Shown here: positions 19,427 to 28,872 of the stretch, piece after piece
Position numbering within the stretch: the first letter of the stretch is position 1
Layout of the letters: the number at the start of each line of letters is the position of its first letter
Origin: Shewanella sp.
GTDB taxonomy: Bacteria; Pseudomonadota; Gammaproteobacteria; Enterobacterales; Shewanellaceae
Length of the DNA stretch: 64,000 bases
Assembly: GCF_013214165.1 (NCBI RefSeq)
Contig: NZ_JABSSM010000003.1
Span: 1 to 64,000, forward strand
Reading direction: 5' to 3'
Made by a program: the position numbers and the translations under genes
Notes under the pieces: generated by a model
Database searches by the model: none
Told to the model about the DNA's origin: nothing
The model's input: the letters and a program-made list of their open reading frames with translations, nothing else

Positions 19427-22400
19427 ATGTCACTAACTATGTTTAAACTCCCCCTCGCGCTCTGGTGCGCAGTCATGCTGAGCGCCTGTGGTGGTGATGA
19501 TTCATCCTCTTCACCTAGCGTCCCTGAATCGTCACCTGTCTACCCAGACGGTGAAAACCAAAACACAGTGCTAGCCGTAGCGCCGCAACTCAGCCACAAG
19601 ATAGATCTTGAGGGTGTTGCATCTGGGCCCTTGTCGAGCGTGGCATTAAAACACGACTCGGGCGGCTCTTGTGATGACGCCCCTGTGGTGAGTCATGTGT
19701 CGTTTAGCATAGAGGCTGGCAGTGTAAGCAGCAGTTGTCATTATCAATATGCTACGCAAAATAATACCGCTCCGGGCAATGTGACTGTGCTTATCACCCC
19801 AGATACACTTGAAGAGAGTCGTTTAGTGGCAATTAATGTGGCGTTTGTGGGGGCTGGGATGCATGATATCGACATTCAAACTCAGCTAGGTAGCGACTTT
19901 CCGGCCAATTACGTGCTCGACGAGTACCTGATGGTCTTAGGCGTAGGCACGGCGAGTAAGGTGCCTGGCTCCATCGCTCAGATAGAATTTAATGCCGGCG
20001 GCGCGGGTTTTGCCTTGATTAACTATACCCTGTCTCATTCCGTGTCCCCTGAAATGGGGATAAAGGTGGGCAGCATCAATATCAGCGTGTCAGATGATGC
20101 GATAACGCCTCCCACCGCACAAAATGATAGCTTAGATTATTATGGCTCAGGGCCGTTTGAGATTGATATTGCTCAGCTCGTTGACAGTCCTGTCGAGGGC
20201 GCAGCGATGCAGCTCGTGGCTGTGCACGGGTTGAGCCTAGATGCCTGGATTGATGATGCGGATAACAACAATCTCACTAACACGCGCTTTCTGGTGCAAA
20301 CCCACACCTTTCGAGACGAAGGCAGCTTCGATATCAGCTATGTGGTGAGCGATAACCGCGGCGGTTATGCGGTCGGCACCATCACGCTGAACTTAACCTC
20401 GCCACAAGTCATCAAATACAATGGCCTGAAATGGCTGCCTCCGTTGACGCTCGAAGAGGCTGGCAGTCAAGGTTTGGACACATCTCAAGGCGTATTGATT
20501 AACACCAACCCCGCTTATGGGCCTAGCATGACAGTGATAAGGGGCCATGCAGAAGGGCGGTGGCGTTGTGATGCGCTCGATATCGCAGGCTCGGACTCAT
20601 GGAGGCAGGCAAGTCAGGCCGATGTAGACGCCTTCTGGTTTGACCATCTAAGCCTCTACGATGGCGGCATCGTCAGCGCCTATGCTTGGGTCGAGAGCAA
20701 CACGCCTAACACCTCAACGGAGACTGATGGTGAGGGCAAATATTGGGGCCGCAGTTTACGCACTGGTAATGCGAATGCGAATATAGGTTCCGGGGACAAA
20801 ACCGCAATGCTTTGCGTTACCGAGTCTAACGCTGAGGGCTTAAATCTTAACACCGACAAGGCGCAAATTGTTGCCGATGGTCTAGACCAGGTGACGGTTG
20901 ATGTGGTATTTATTGAAGCGGGCGAGCCTGTGGCAGATAAGGTGATTTATTTGCACGCCACCAATGATGCAGCGTTATCTCAGTACTACGTTACCACAGA
21001 TGCCAATGGCCGAGCGAGCACAACGCTGAGCGCGACGACCGCCGGAGTAGTGCGCATATTTTCACCTCAATACCCTCAGGCCTCAACCGATATTAGAGTC
21101 ATAGGGGATGCCAGCGCAACAGTATTAACGGCGCTCACCGGCGAGGCGAGCGGTCAGCAGGTGGCTATTCATGCCAAACTGGTGGATATCAACGACAATG
21201 TCTTGCTTGGTGAGTCACTGAGCATAAGTTGTGATGATGGACTTACCTGCCCAAATGATGTCACCACGGAAGGCGCTGGCGTGGCCCGCTTTGAAGTCAC
21301 TCGCACCCAACATGTGGAGGTGGGCAGTACTGCCTCATCGACGCTCAATAGTGGCGCGGTGACCATCACTCATGCTGGCGGCGGCGAGGCGAGTGTCACC
21401 TTAGAGTGGACTGAACTGCCAGCCCCGAGTGTGCTTGATTTGGGCGATGATGTATTGTGGCACCCGCCACTGACCTATGCTGAGATGCAGGCCTTTGCAG
21501 CAGATATAGAGGGTGGCATTAAGGGGCATGGCACCTCGGGGGCAGGCGTACAAATAGGCTTGGTTAATAGCCTGGGCAATGAAAGCGTGTGCAACCACTT
21601 AAGGCTCCAAGAAACAGCTGGACGAGCAGATTGGCGCCCAATTCAACAAGATGATCAGGCGATACGTCGCTATGTTGAGGGCCATGGTGAGGCCGCAGTC
21701 GCGTATCGGGGCTGGCCAGGGGTGCTGAGTAACAAACAAGCACTGCAAGGCGACGGTAAGAATACCCGCGCCGACTACTGGTCATATAAACCTTCTGGCA
21801 CTCAAAAATACATGAAACTGCATACCAACCGCTGGAATGCCGGCGGAGACGGCTACAATGAATCAACTTCTGGCAGGATGGCATCTTGCGTATCGACACA
21901 AATGGTGCCCTTGTGCGGCAGAGGCGTTAATGATGACGATAAGGCTAATGCCGGCGGAGTCTGTTTAAAGGTCGCTGCGGATGCATCTGGTAACTGGTTC
22001 ACTAACACGCCGAGTGAAGCTCTGATCAATTATCTGGGGTATACGCAGTCTACTGGAGACAGTGGCCAGGCTAAGTCATATAGATTCCTCTTTGACCACG
22101 AGGGAATGTTTGGCCCAGTAGGATTTCTTTTTGCTACTTTTGACCAGCTAGGTGGAGATTCGAATGGCAATGGCGGTCAACATGACCGTTATTGTCAAGA
22201 CCTCGCGCAGCTGCGCATTGGGGGGAGGAGTGATTGGACTCGACCGACTGTTACCCAGCTTGAGAGTTTTTATAATTTCGGCGGCAATAAATGGCTCCAG
22301 TATGGTTTTACTGCCACGATTTTTTATGGGTCGAAAACCAAGAGTAGTTCACTATATAGGGTTATAAGTTTATACAATGGCGGCTCCAGTGACCACCATG

Positions 22401-22447
22401 TAGATGCCGGCCTATTCGCCTCATGCGTATCAACTGACGCGCTCTAG
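19427..22447 (+). CDS. Large surface lipoprotein, copy 1 (Ig-like plus lectin-like modules)
   Basis: A 1006-aa lipoprotein: the lipobox MLSAC puts the lipid on Cys21, followed by a Gly/Asp/Ser linker. Order of regions: unknown beta domain (35-225), cadherin/Ig-like domain (230-330, PPTAQNDSLDYYGSG), lectin-like module 1 (335-465, KWLPPL...WRCDAL...SLYDGG), two intimin-type Big_1-like Ig domains (475-660, DGLDQVTVDVVFIEAG), module 2 (675-822, LWHPPLTYAEMQAF...DYWSYKPSG...MASCVS) and module 3 (826-1004, CQDLAQLRIGGRSDWTRPT...ASCVSTD). The modules look like DUF1566/Lcl-type C-type-lectin-like folds, a family-level inference. Probably exposed on the outer membrane and able to bind glycans or host proteins. 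It follows the fimbrial operon by 39 bp. Confidence 0.7.
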   Translation: MSLTMFKLPLALWCAVMLSACGGDDSSSSPSVPESSPVYPDGENQNTVLAVAPQLSHKIDLEGVASGPLSSVALKHDSGGSCDDAPVVSHVSFSIEAGSVSSSCHYQYATQNNTAPGNVTVLITPDTLEESRLVAINVAFVGAGMHDIDIQTQLGSDFPANYVLDEYLMVLGVGTASKVPGSIAQIEFNAGGAGFALINYTLSHSVSPEMGIKVGSINISVSDDAITPPTAQNDSLDYYGSGPFEIDIAQLVDSPVEGAAMQLVAVHGLSLDAWIDDADNNNLTNTRFLVQTHTFRDEGSFDISYVVSDNRGGYAVGTITLNLTSPQVIKYNGLKWLPPLTLEEAGSQGLDTSQGVLINTNPAYGPSMTVIRGHAEGRWRCDALDIAGSDSWRQASQADVDAFWFDHLSLYDGGIVSAYAWVESNTPNTSTETDGEGKYWGRSLRTGNANANIGSGDKTAMLCVTESNAEGLNLNTDKAQIVADGLDQVTVDVVFIEAGEPVADKVIYLHATNDAALSQYYVTTDANGRASTTLSATTAGVVRIFSPQYPQASTDIRVIGDASATVLTALTGEASGQQVAIHAKLVDINDNVLLGESLSISCDDGLTCPNDVTTEGAGVARFEVTRTQHVEVGSTASSTLNSGAVTITHAGGGEASVTLEWTELPAPSVLDLGDDVLWHPPLTYAEMQAFAADIEGGIKGHGTSGAGVQIGLVNSLGNESVCNHLRLQETAGRADWRPIQQDDQAIRRYVEGHGEAAVAYRGWPGVLSNKQALQGDGKNTRADYWSYKPSGTQKYMKLHTNRWNAGGDGYNESTSGRMASCVSTQMVPLCGRGVNDDDKANAGGVCLKVAADASGNWFTNTPSEALINYLGYTQSTGDSGQAKSYRFLFDHEGMFGPVGFLFATFDQLGGDSNGNGGQHDRYCQDLAQLRIGGRSDWTRPTVTQLESFYNFGGNKWLQYGFTATIFYGSKTKSSSLYRVISLYNGGSSDHHVDAGLFASCVSTDAL

Positions 22448-22614
22448 GCCGCTTGCGCGATCCGAGGCCGGGATGTCTCGGCGGCCGCCATTGGCGGCCA
22501 TCCTAAAGGTTATCGCAAATCTGTGTCCCCTAGCTTTATCCAGTAATAGCTTGGTTGAAAATTGAGCCACAAGCTTAAATATCAAATATAAAATGTTAAA
22601 TATCGAGTAATCTT
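22448..22614 (+). repeat. Intergenic repeat with G/C-rich hairpin, copy 1
   Basis: After copy 1 a stretch containing GGCCGCCATTGGCGGCC (perfect 7-bp stem, three-base loop) and TCTGTGTCCCCTAGCTTTA leads to the start of copy 2. Nearly the same sequence stands at 25630-25819 before copy 3, showing that gene plus spacer was duplicated as one unit. The hairpin has no T tract, so it may act as a weak terminator or 3'-end protector. Confidence 0.8.
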
Positions 22615-25600
22615 ATGTCATTAATTATGTTTAAACTCCCCCTCGCGCTCTGGTGCGCAGTCATGCTGAGCGCCTGTGGTGATGATTCATCCTCTTCACC
22701 TAGCGTCCCTGAATCGTCACCTATCTACCCAGACGGTGAAAACCAAAACACAGTGCTAGCCGTAGCGCCGCAACTCAGCCACAAGATAGATCTTGCAGGG
22801 CTAACATCTGCGCCCTTGTCGAGCGTGGCATTAAAACACGACTCGGCCGGCTCTTGTGATGACGCCCCTGTGGTGAGTCATGTGTCGTTTAGCATAGAGG
22901 CTGGCAGTGTAAGCAGCAGTTGTCATTATCAATACGCGACGCAAAATAATGCCGCTCCGGGCAATGTGACTGTGCTTATCACCCCAGATACACTTGAAGA
23001 GAGTCGCTTAGCGGCAATTAATGTGGCGTTTGTGGGGGCAGGGATGCATGATATCGACATTCAAACTCAGCTAGGTAGCGACTTTCCGGCCAATTACGTG
23101 CTCGACGAGTACCTGGTGGTCTTAGGCGTAGGCACGGCGAGTAAGGTTCCAGGCTCCATCGCTCAGATAGAATTTAATGCCGGCAGTGCGGGTTTTGGCT
23201 TGATCAATTATACCCTGTCCCATTCAGTAACCCCTGAGCTAAATGTCAAGGTGGGCAGCATCAATATCAGCGTGTCGGATACCATAGTGCCTCCCACCGC
23301 ACAAAATGATAGCTTAGATTATTATGGCTCAGGGCCGTTTGATATTGATATTGCTCATCTTGTTGCAAGTCCTGTCGAGGGCGCAGCGATGCAGCTCGTG
23401 GCTGTGCACGGGTTGAGTCTAGATGTCTGGATTGATGATGCGGATAAAAATAATCTCACTAACACGCGCTTTCAGGCGCAAACCCACACCTTTCGAGACG
23501 AAGGCAGCTTCGATATCAGCTATGTGGTGAGCGATAACCGCGGCGGTTATGCGGTCGGCACCATCACGCTGAACTTAACCTCGCCACAAGTCATCAAATA
23601 CAATGGCCTGAAATGGCTGCCTCCGTTGACGCTCGAAGAGGCTGGCAGTCAAGGTTTGGACACATCTCAAGGCGTATTGATTAACACCAACCCCGCTTAT
23701 GGGCCTAGCATGACAGTGATAAGGGGCCATGCAGAAGGGCGGTGGCGTTGTGATGCGCTCGATATCGCAGGCTCGGACTCATGGAGGCAGGCAAGTCAGG
23801 CCGATGTAGACGCCTTCTGGTTTGACCATCTAAGCCTCTACGATGGCGGCATCGTCAGCGGCTATGCTTGGGTCGAGAGCAACACGCCTAACACCTCAAC
23901 GGAGACTGATGGTGAGGGCAAATATTGGGGCCGCAGTTTACGCAGCGGTAACGTGAATGCGAGTATAGATAACGCCGACCGAACCGCAATGCTTTGCGTT
24001 ACCGAGTCTAACGCCGAGGGCTTAAATCTTAACACCGACAAGGCGCAAATTGTTGCCGATGGTCTAGACCAGGTGACGGTTGATGTGGTATTTATTGAAG
24101 CGGGCGAGCCTGTGGCTGATAAGGTGATTTATTTGCACGCCACCAATGATGCAGCGTTATCTCAGTACTACGTCACCACAGATGCCTATGGCCGAGCGAG
24201 CACTATGCTGAGCGCGACGACCGCCGGAGTAGTGCGCATATTTTCACCTCAATACCCTCAGGCCTCAACCGATATCAGGGTCATAGGGGATGCCAGCGCA
24301 ACAGTATTAACGGCGCTCACCGGCGAGGCGAGCGGTCAGCAGGTGGCTATTCATGCCAAACTGGTGGATGTCAACGACAATGTCTTGCTTGGTGAGTCAC
24401 TGAGCATAAGTTGTGATGATGGGCTTGCCTGCCCAAATGCTGTCACCACGGAAGGCGCTGGCGTGGCCCGCTTTGAAGTCACTCGCACCCAACATGTGGA
24501 GGTGGGCAGTACTGCCTCATCGACGCTCAATAGTGGCGCGGTGACCATCACTCATGTTGGCGGCGGCGAGGCGAGTGTCACCTTAGAGTGGACTGAACTG
24601 CCAGCCCCGAGTGTGCTTGATTTGGGCGATGATGTATTGTGGCACCCGCCACTGACCTATGCTGAGATGCAGGCCTTTGCCGCAGATATAGAGGGTGGCA
24701 TTAAGGGGCATGGCACCTCGGGGGCAGGCGTACAAATAGGCTTGGTTAATAGCCTGGGCAATGAAAGCGTGTGCAACCACTTAAGGCTCCAAGAAACAGC
24801 TGGACGAGCAGATTGGCGCCCAATTCAACAAGATGATCAGGCGATACGTCGCTATGTTGAGGGCCATGGTGAGGCCGCAGTCGCGTATCGGGGCTGGCCA
24901 GGGGTGCTGAGTAACAAACAAGCACTGCAAGGCGACGGTAAGAATCGCCGCGCCGACTACTGGTCATATAAACCTTCTGGCACTCAAAAATACATGAAAC
25001 TGCATACCAACCGCTGGAATGCCGGCGGAGACGGCTACAATGAATCCACTTCTGGTAGAATGGCATCTTGCGTATCGACATCAACACTCATAATTCCTAT
25101 GTGTGGCACAGGCGTTAATGATGACAATAAGGCTAATGCCGGCGGAGTCTGTTTAAAGGTCGCTGCGGATGCATCTGGTAACTGGTTCACTAACACGCCG
25201 AGTCTCGCGCTGATGGATTATCTGGGGTATACGGAGTCTACTGGAGACAGTGGCCAGGCTAAGTCATATAGCCGTCTTAGTAACGAAAATGGAACCAATG
25301 GCCCAGCAGGATTTGATTTTGCTGAATTTGACCAGCTAGGTGGAGATTCGAATGGCAGTGGCGGTCAAGCTGACCGTTATTGTCAAGACCTCGCGCAACT
25401 GCGCTTTGGGGGGAGGAGTGATTGGCAACGACCGACACTTACCCAGCTTGAGAGTTTTTATGATCTCGGCGGCAATAAATGGCACCAATATGGTTTTCCA
25501 GCCTATAGCTTTTATGCGACGAAAACCAAGTTAGGTTCAAATTTTCAGTCTTTGCATTTAACAGTAGGCGTACCGCTAGAAATGGAACCGATACGCAATC

Positions 25601-25629
25601 TATACGTCTCATGCGTATCGACTGACTAG
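22615..25629 (+). CDS. Large surface lipoprotein, copy 2
   Basis: A 1004-aa paralogue with the same lipobox (MLSAC) and domain order as copy 1. From the N-terminus to about residue 810 the DNA is almost identical to copy 1. The last module differs patchily: within the shared frame GGVCLKVAADASGNWF...DRYCQDLAQLR...SCVSTD many residues are replaced (for example SDWTRPTVTQ becomes SDWQRPTLTQ, and the segment after KTK is wholly different). Changes often affect two or three bases of a codon. This suggests that the C-terminal ligand-binding face is the part under diversification. Confidence 0.7.
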   Translation: MSLIMFKLPLALWCAVMLSACGDDSSSSPSVPESSPIYPDGENQNTVLAVAPQLSHKIDLAGLTSAPLSSVALKHDSAGSCDDAPVVSHVSFSIEAGSVSSSCHYQYATQNNAAPGNVTVLITPDTLEESRLAAINVAFVGAGMHDIDIQTQLGSDFPANYVLDEYLVVLGVGTASKVPGSIAQIEFNAGSAGFGLINYTLSHSVTPELNVKVGSINISVSDTIVPPTAQNDSLDYYGSGPFDIDIAHLVASPVEGAAMQLVAVHGLSLDVWIDDADKNNLTNTRFQAQTHTFRDEGSFDISYVVSDNRGGYAVGTITLNLTSPQVIKYNGLKWLPPLTLEEAGSQGLDTSQGVLINTNPAYGPSMTVIRGHAEGRWRCDALDIAGSDSWRQASQADVDAFWFDHLSLYDGGIVSGYAWVESNTPNTSTETDGEGKYWGRSLRSGNVNASIDNADRTAMLCVTESNAEGLNLNTDKAQIVADGLDQVTVDVVFIEAGEPVADKVIYLHATNDAALSQYYVTTDAYGRASTMLSATTAGVVRIFSPQYPQASTDIRVIGDASATVLTALTGEASGQQVAIHAKLVDVNDNVLLGESLSISCDDGLACPNAVTTEGAGVARFEVTRTQHVEVGSTASSTLNSGAVTITHVGGGEASVTLEWTELPAPSVLDLGDDVLWHPPLTYAEMQAFAADIEGGIKGHGTSGAGVQIGLVNSLGNESVCNHLRLQETAGRADWRPIQQDDQAIRRYVEGHGEAAVAYRGWPGVLSNKQALQGDGKNRRADYWSYKPSGTQKYMKLHTNRWNAGGDGYNESTSGRMASCVSTSTLIIPMCGTGVNDDNKANAGGVCLKVAADASGNWFTNTPSLALMDYLGYTESTGDSGQAKSYSRLSNENGTNGPAGFDFAEFDQLGGDSNGSGGQADRYCQDLAQLRFGGRSDWQRPTLTQLESFYDLGGNKWHQYGFPAYSFYATKTKLGSNFQSLHLTVGVPLEMEPIRNLYVSCVSTD

Positions 25630-25772
25630 AATGTAGACTTTTGGCGGTTCTAGGCCGCTTGTGCGAACGAGGCCGAGATGTCTCGGCGGCCGCCATTGGC
25701 GGCCATCCTAAAGGTTATCGCAAATCTGTGTCCCCTAGCTTTACCCAGCAATAGCTTGGTTGAAAATCGAGC
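25630..25772 (+). repeat. Intergenic repeat with G/C-rich hairpin, copy 2
   Basis: Near-copy of 22448-22580, including the GGCCGCC/GGCGGCC hairpin and the GTGTCCCCTAGCTTTA segment. It separates lipoprotein copies 2 and 3. Confidence 0.8.
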
Positions 25773-25807
25773 TTAAATGTTAAATGTTAAATGTTAAATG
25801 TTAAATA
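25773..25807 (+). repeat. TTAAATG heptanucleotide repeat upstream of copy 3
   Basis: Four perfect tandem TTAAATG units (25773, 25780, 25787, 25794) plus a fifth ending in A, 13 bp before the ATG of copy 3. The matching place before copy 2 has only one such unit within a degenerate stretch. Slippage would change the spacing between any promoter and the start, or the leader of the mRNA. Confidence 0.85.
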
Positions 25808-25819
25808 TCGAGTAATATT

Positions 25820-28800
25820 ATGTCATCAAGTATTTCAAAACTCTCCCTCGCGCTCTGGTGCGCAGTCATGTTGAGCGCCTGCGGTGATGATGCATCCTCT
25901 TCACCTAGCGCCCCTGAGTCGTCACCTATCTACCCAGAGGGTGAAAACCAAAACACAGTGCTAGCCGTAGCACCGCAACTCAGCCACAAGATAGATCTTG
26001 AGGGTGTTGCATCTGCGCCCTTGTTGAGCGTGGCATTAAAACACGACTCGGCCGGCTCTTGTGATGACGCCCCTGTAGTGAGTCATGTGTCGTTTAGCAT
26101 AGAGGCTGGCAGTGTGAGCAGCAGTTGTCATTACCAATATGCGACGCAAAATAATGCCGCTCCGGGCAATGTGACTGTGCTTATCACCCCAGATACACTT
26201 GAAGAGAGTCGTTTAGCGGCAATTAATGTGGCGTTTGTGGGGGCAGGGATGCATGATATCGACATTCAAACTCAGCTAGGTAGCGTATTTCCGGCCAATT
26301 ACGTGCTCGACGAGTACCTGGTGGTCTTAGGCGTAGGCACTGTGAGTAAGGCGCCTGGCGCCATCGCCCAGATAGAATTTAATGCCGGCGGCGCAGGTTT
26401 TGGCTTGATCAACTATACCCTGTCCCATTCCGTGTCCCCTGAAATGGGGATAAAGGTGGGCAGCATCAATATCAGCGTGTCAGATGATGCGATAATGCCT
26501 CCCACTGCACAAAATGATAGCCTAGATTATTATGGCTCAGGGCCGTTTGAGATTGATATTGCTCAGCTCGTTGACAGTCCTGTCGAGGGCGCAGCGATGC
26601 AGCTCGTGGCTGTGTACGGGTTGAGCTTAGATGCCTGGATTGATGATGCGGATAAAAATGATTTCACTAACACGCGCTTTCTGGTGCAAACCCACACCTT
26701 TCGAGACGAAGGCAGCTTCGATATCAGCTATGTGGTGAGCGATAACCGCGGCGGTTATGCGGTCGGCACCATCACGCTGAACTTAACCTCGCCACAAGTC
26801 ATCAAATACAATGGCCTGAAATGGCTGCCTCCGTTGACGCTCGAAGAGGCTGGCAGTCAAGGTTTGGACACATCTCAAGGCGTATTGATTAACGCCAACC
26901 CCGCTTATGGGCCTAGCATGACAGTGATAAGGGGCCACGCACAAGGGCGGTGGCGTTGTGATGCGCTCGATATCGCAGGCTCTGACTCATGGAGGCAGGC
27001 AAGTCAGGCCGATGTAGACGCCTTCTGGTTTGACCATCTAAGCCTCTACGATGGCGGCGTCGTCAGCGCCTATGCTTGGGTCGAGAGCAATACGCCTAAC
27101 ACCTCCACGGCGACTAGTAGTAATAATTATTGGGGCCGCAGTTTACGCAGCGGTAATGCGAATGCGAATATAGGTTCCGGGGACAAAACCGCAATGCTTT
27201 GCGTTACCGAGTCTAACGCCGAGGGTTTAAATCTTAACACCGACAAGGCGCAAATTGTTGCCGATGGTCTAGACCCGGTGACGGTTGATGTGGTATTTAT
27301 TGAAGCGGGCGAGCCTGTGGCAGATAAGGTGATTTATTTGCACGCCACCAATGATGCAGCGTTATCTCAGTACTACGTCACCACCGATGCCAATGGCCAA
27401 GCGAGCACAACGCTGAGCGCGACCACTGCCGGAGTGGTGCGCATATTTTCACCTCAATACCCTCAGGCCTCAACCGATATCAGGGTCATAGGGGATGCCA
27501 ACGCAACAGTATTAACGGCGCTAACCGGCGAGGCGAGCGGTAAACAGGTGGCTATTCATGCCAAACTGGTGGATATCAACGACAATGTCTTGCTTGGTGA
27601 GTCACTGAGCATAAGTTGTGATGTTGGGCTTGCCTGCCCAAATGCTGTCACCACGGAAGGCGCTGGCGTGGCCAGCTTTGAAGTCACTCGCACCCAGCAT
27701 GTGGAAGTAGGCAGCACAGCCTCATCGACGCTCAATAGTGGCGCGGTGACCATCACTCATGCTGGCGGCGGCGAGGCGAGTGTCACCTTAGAGTGGACTG
27801 AACTGCCAGCCCCGAGTGTGCTTGATTTGGGCGATGATGTATTGTGGCACCCGCCACTGACCTATGCTGAGATGCAGGCCTTTGCAGCAGATATAGAGGG
27901 TGGCATTAAGGGGCATGGCACCTCGGCGGCAGGCGTACAAATAGGCTTGGTTAATTATCTGGGCAATGAAAGCGTGTGCAACCAATTAAGGCTACAAGAA
28001 ACAGCTGGACGAGCAGATTGGCGCCTCATTCAACAAGATGACGATGCGATACGTCGCTATGTTGAGGGGCATGGTGAGGAAGCCGTTTTTTATTGGGGTT
28101 GGCCCGGAGCCTTGACCAACAAGACCCGTCTGCAAGGCAGCGGTGATAATACCCGCGCCGACTACTGGTCATATAAACCTTCTGGCTATACGCCTAGAAG
28201 CATAGTGCTGCAGCAAAATATCTGGGCTGGTGGTGGGGGCGGTAATTATCAAACCGCAGCAGGTAGAATGGCATCTTGCGTATCGTCACAAATGGTGCCC
28301 ATGTGCGGCCTTGTCGACGATACGCGTCCAGTTAACGGTGATCTAGCCTGTTTAAAAGTCGCGCAATCAGGTGGTCAGCTCTTTACCGCCACACCTCCAG
28401 AAGCCTTGTTAGATTGGCTAGGTTACGTGCAATCCACAGATCCAGACGCCAACGATGGTAAGACTTACGCTCGTTTGGACCTGATTACTGCCGTTGAAGG
28501 TCGATTTGGAGCCTTTAACTATCTACGATCATCTGATTTGATTAATACCCAAGCGAGTCTTTGGTGTCAGAATTTGTCTAGCTTGAAATTCGAAGGCAGG
28601 GCTAATTGGCGAATCCCAGAAGAGCAAGAATTGCGAGATTTTTATGCCGAGAAGGGGGACATGAGGCAGTTTGGTTGGCCAGCTTCAAGAGATCCATCTG
28701 CGTGTTATTGGAGTGCGACGAGTATGAATATAGATACCTATCAAAGAATCGTTAACCTTGCATCTGGAACTAGGTCGAACCTATATTCAGAATACACTAA

Positions 28801-28828
28801 TCTTGTCGCATGTGTTTCCGCCGATTAG
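25820..28828 (+). CDS. Large surface lipoprotein, copy 3 (chimeric C-terminus)
   Basis: A 1002-aa paralogue of copies 1 and 2 with lipobox MLSAC at Cys20. It is nearly identical to them up to about residue 745. From there (about nt 28060) it becomes mosaic, and after DYWSYKPSG (nt 28186) the sequence is new: module 2 ends differently (GGGGGNYQTAAGRMASCVSS) and module 3 is a distinct lectin-like domain (WCQNLSSLKFEGRANWRIPE...CYWSATSMNI...VACVSAD), closer to classical DUF1566 with its W-R-x-P and YWS motifs. In module 1 the loop TETDGEGKYWG is replaced by TATSSNNYWG. The intact frame argues for function. Confidence 0.7.
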   Translation: MSSSISKLSLALWCAVMLSACGDDASSSPSAPESSPIYPEGENQNTVLAVAPQLSHKIDLEGVASAPLLSVALKHDSAGSCDDAPVVSHVSFSIEAGSVSSSCHYQYATQNNAAPGNVTVLITPDTLEESRLAAINVAFVGAGMHDIDIQTQLGSVFPANYVLDEYLVVLGVGTVSKAPGAIAQIEFNAGGAGFGLINYTLSHSVSPEMGIKVGSINISVSDDAIMPPTAQNDSLDYYGSGPFEIDIAQLVDSPVEGAAMQLVAVYGLSLDAWIDDADKNDFTNTRFLVQTHTFRDEGSFDISYVVSDNRGGYAVGTITLNLTSPQVIKYNGLKWLPPLTLEEAGSQGLDTSQGVLINANPAYGPSMTVIRGHAQGRWRCDALDIAGSDSWRQASQADVDAFWFDHLSLYDGGVVSAYAWVESNTPNTSTATSSNNYWGRSLRSGNANANIGSGDKTAMLCVTESNAEGLNLNTDKAQIVADGLDPVTVDVVFIEAGEPVADKVIYLHATNDAALSQYYVTTDANGQASTTLSATTAGVVRIFSPQYPQASTDIRVIGDANATVLTALTGEASGKQVAIHAKLVDINDNVLLGESLSISCDVGLACPNAVTTEGAGVASFEVTRTQHVEVGSTASSTLNSGAVTITHAGGGEASVTLEWTELPAPSVLDLGDDVLWHPPLTYAEMQAFAADIEGGIKGHGTSAAGVQIGLVNYLGNESVCNQLRLQETAGRADWRLIQQDDDAIRRYVEGHGEEAVFYWGWPGALTNKTRLQGSGDNTRADYWSYKPSGYTPRSIVLQQNIWAGGGGGNYQTAAGRMASCVSSQMVPMCGLVDDTRPVNGDLACLKVAQSGGQLFTATPPEALLDWLGYVQSTDPDANDGKTYARLDLITAVEGRFGAFNYLRSSDLINTQASLWCQNLSSLKFEGRANWRIPEEQELRDFYAEKGDMRQFGWPASRDPSACYWSATSMNIDTYQRIVNLASGTRSNLYSEYTNLVACVSAD

Positions 28829-28846
28829 GGTTATGATCTTGTTCTA

Positions 28847-28872
28847 TTTTAGCGGCCCAATGGCCGCTAAAA
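28847..28872. terminator. Perfect inverted repeat after copy 3
   Basis: The stem TTTTAGCGGCC / GGCCGCTAAAA (11 bp) with a four-base loop, 18 bp past the stop of copy 3. It probably ends the fimbria/lipoprotein transcript, although no T tract follows. Confidence 0.7.

Noticed and set aside
19427..28828. Diversity-generating retroelement
   Set aside because: The variable lectin-like tails suggest one, but no reverse transcriptase, accessory protein or template repeat exists in the window, and the changes are not limited to adenine positions.
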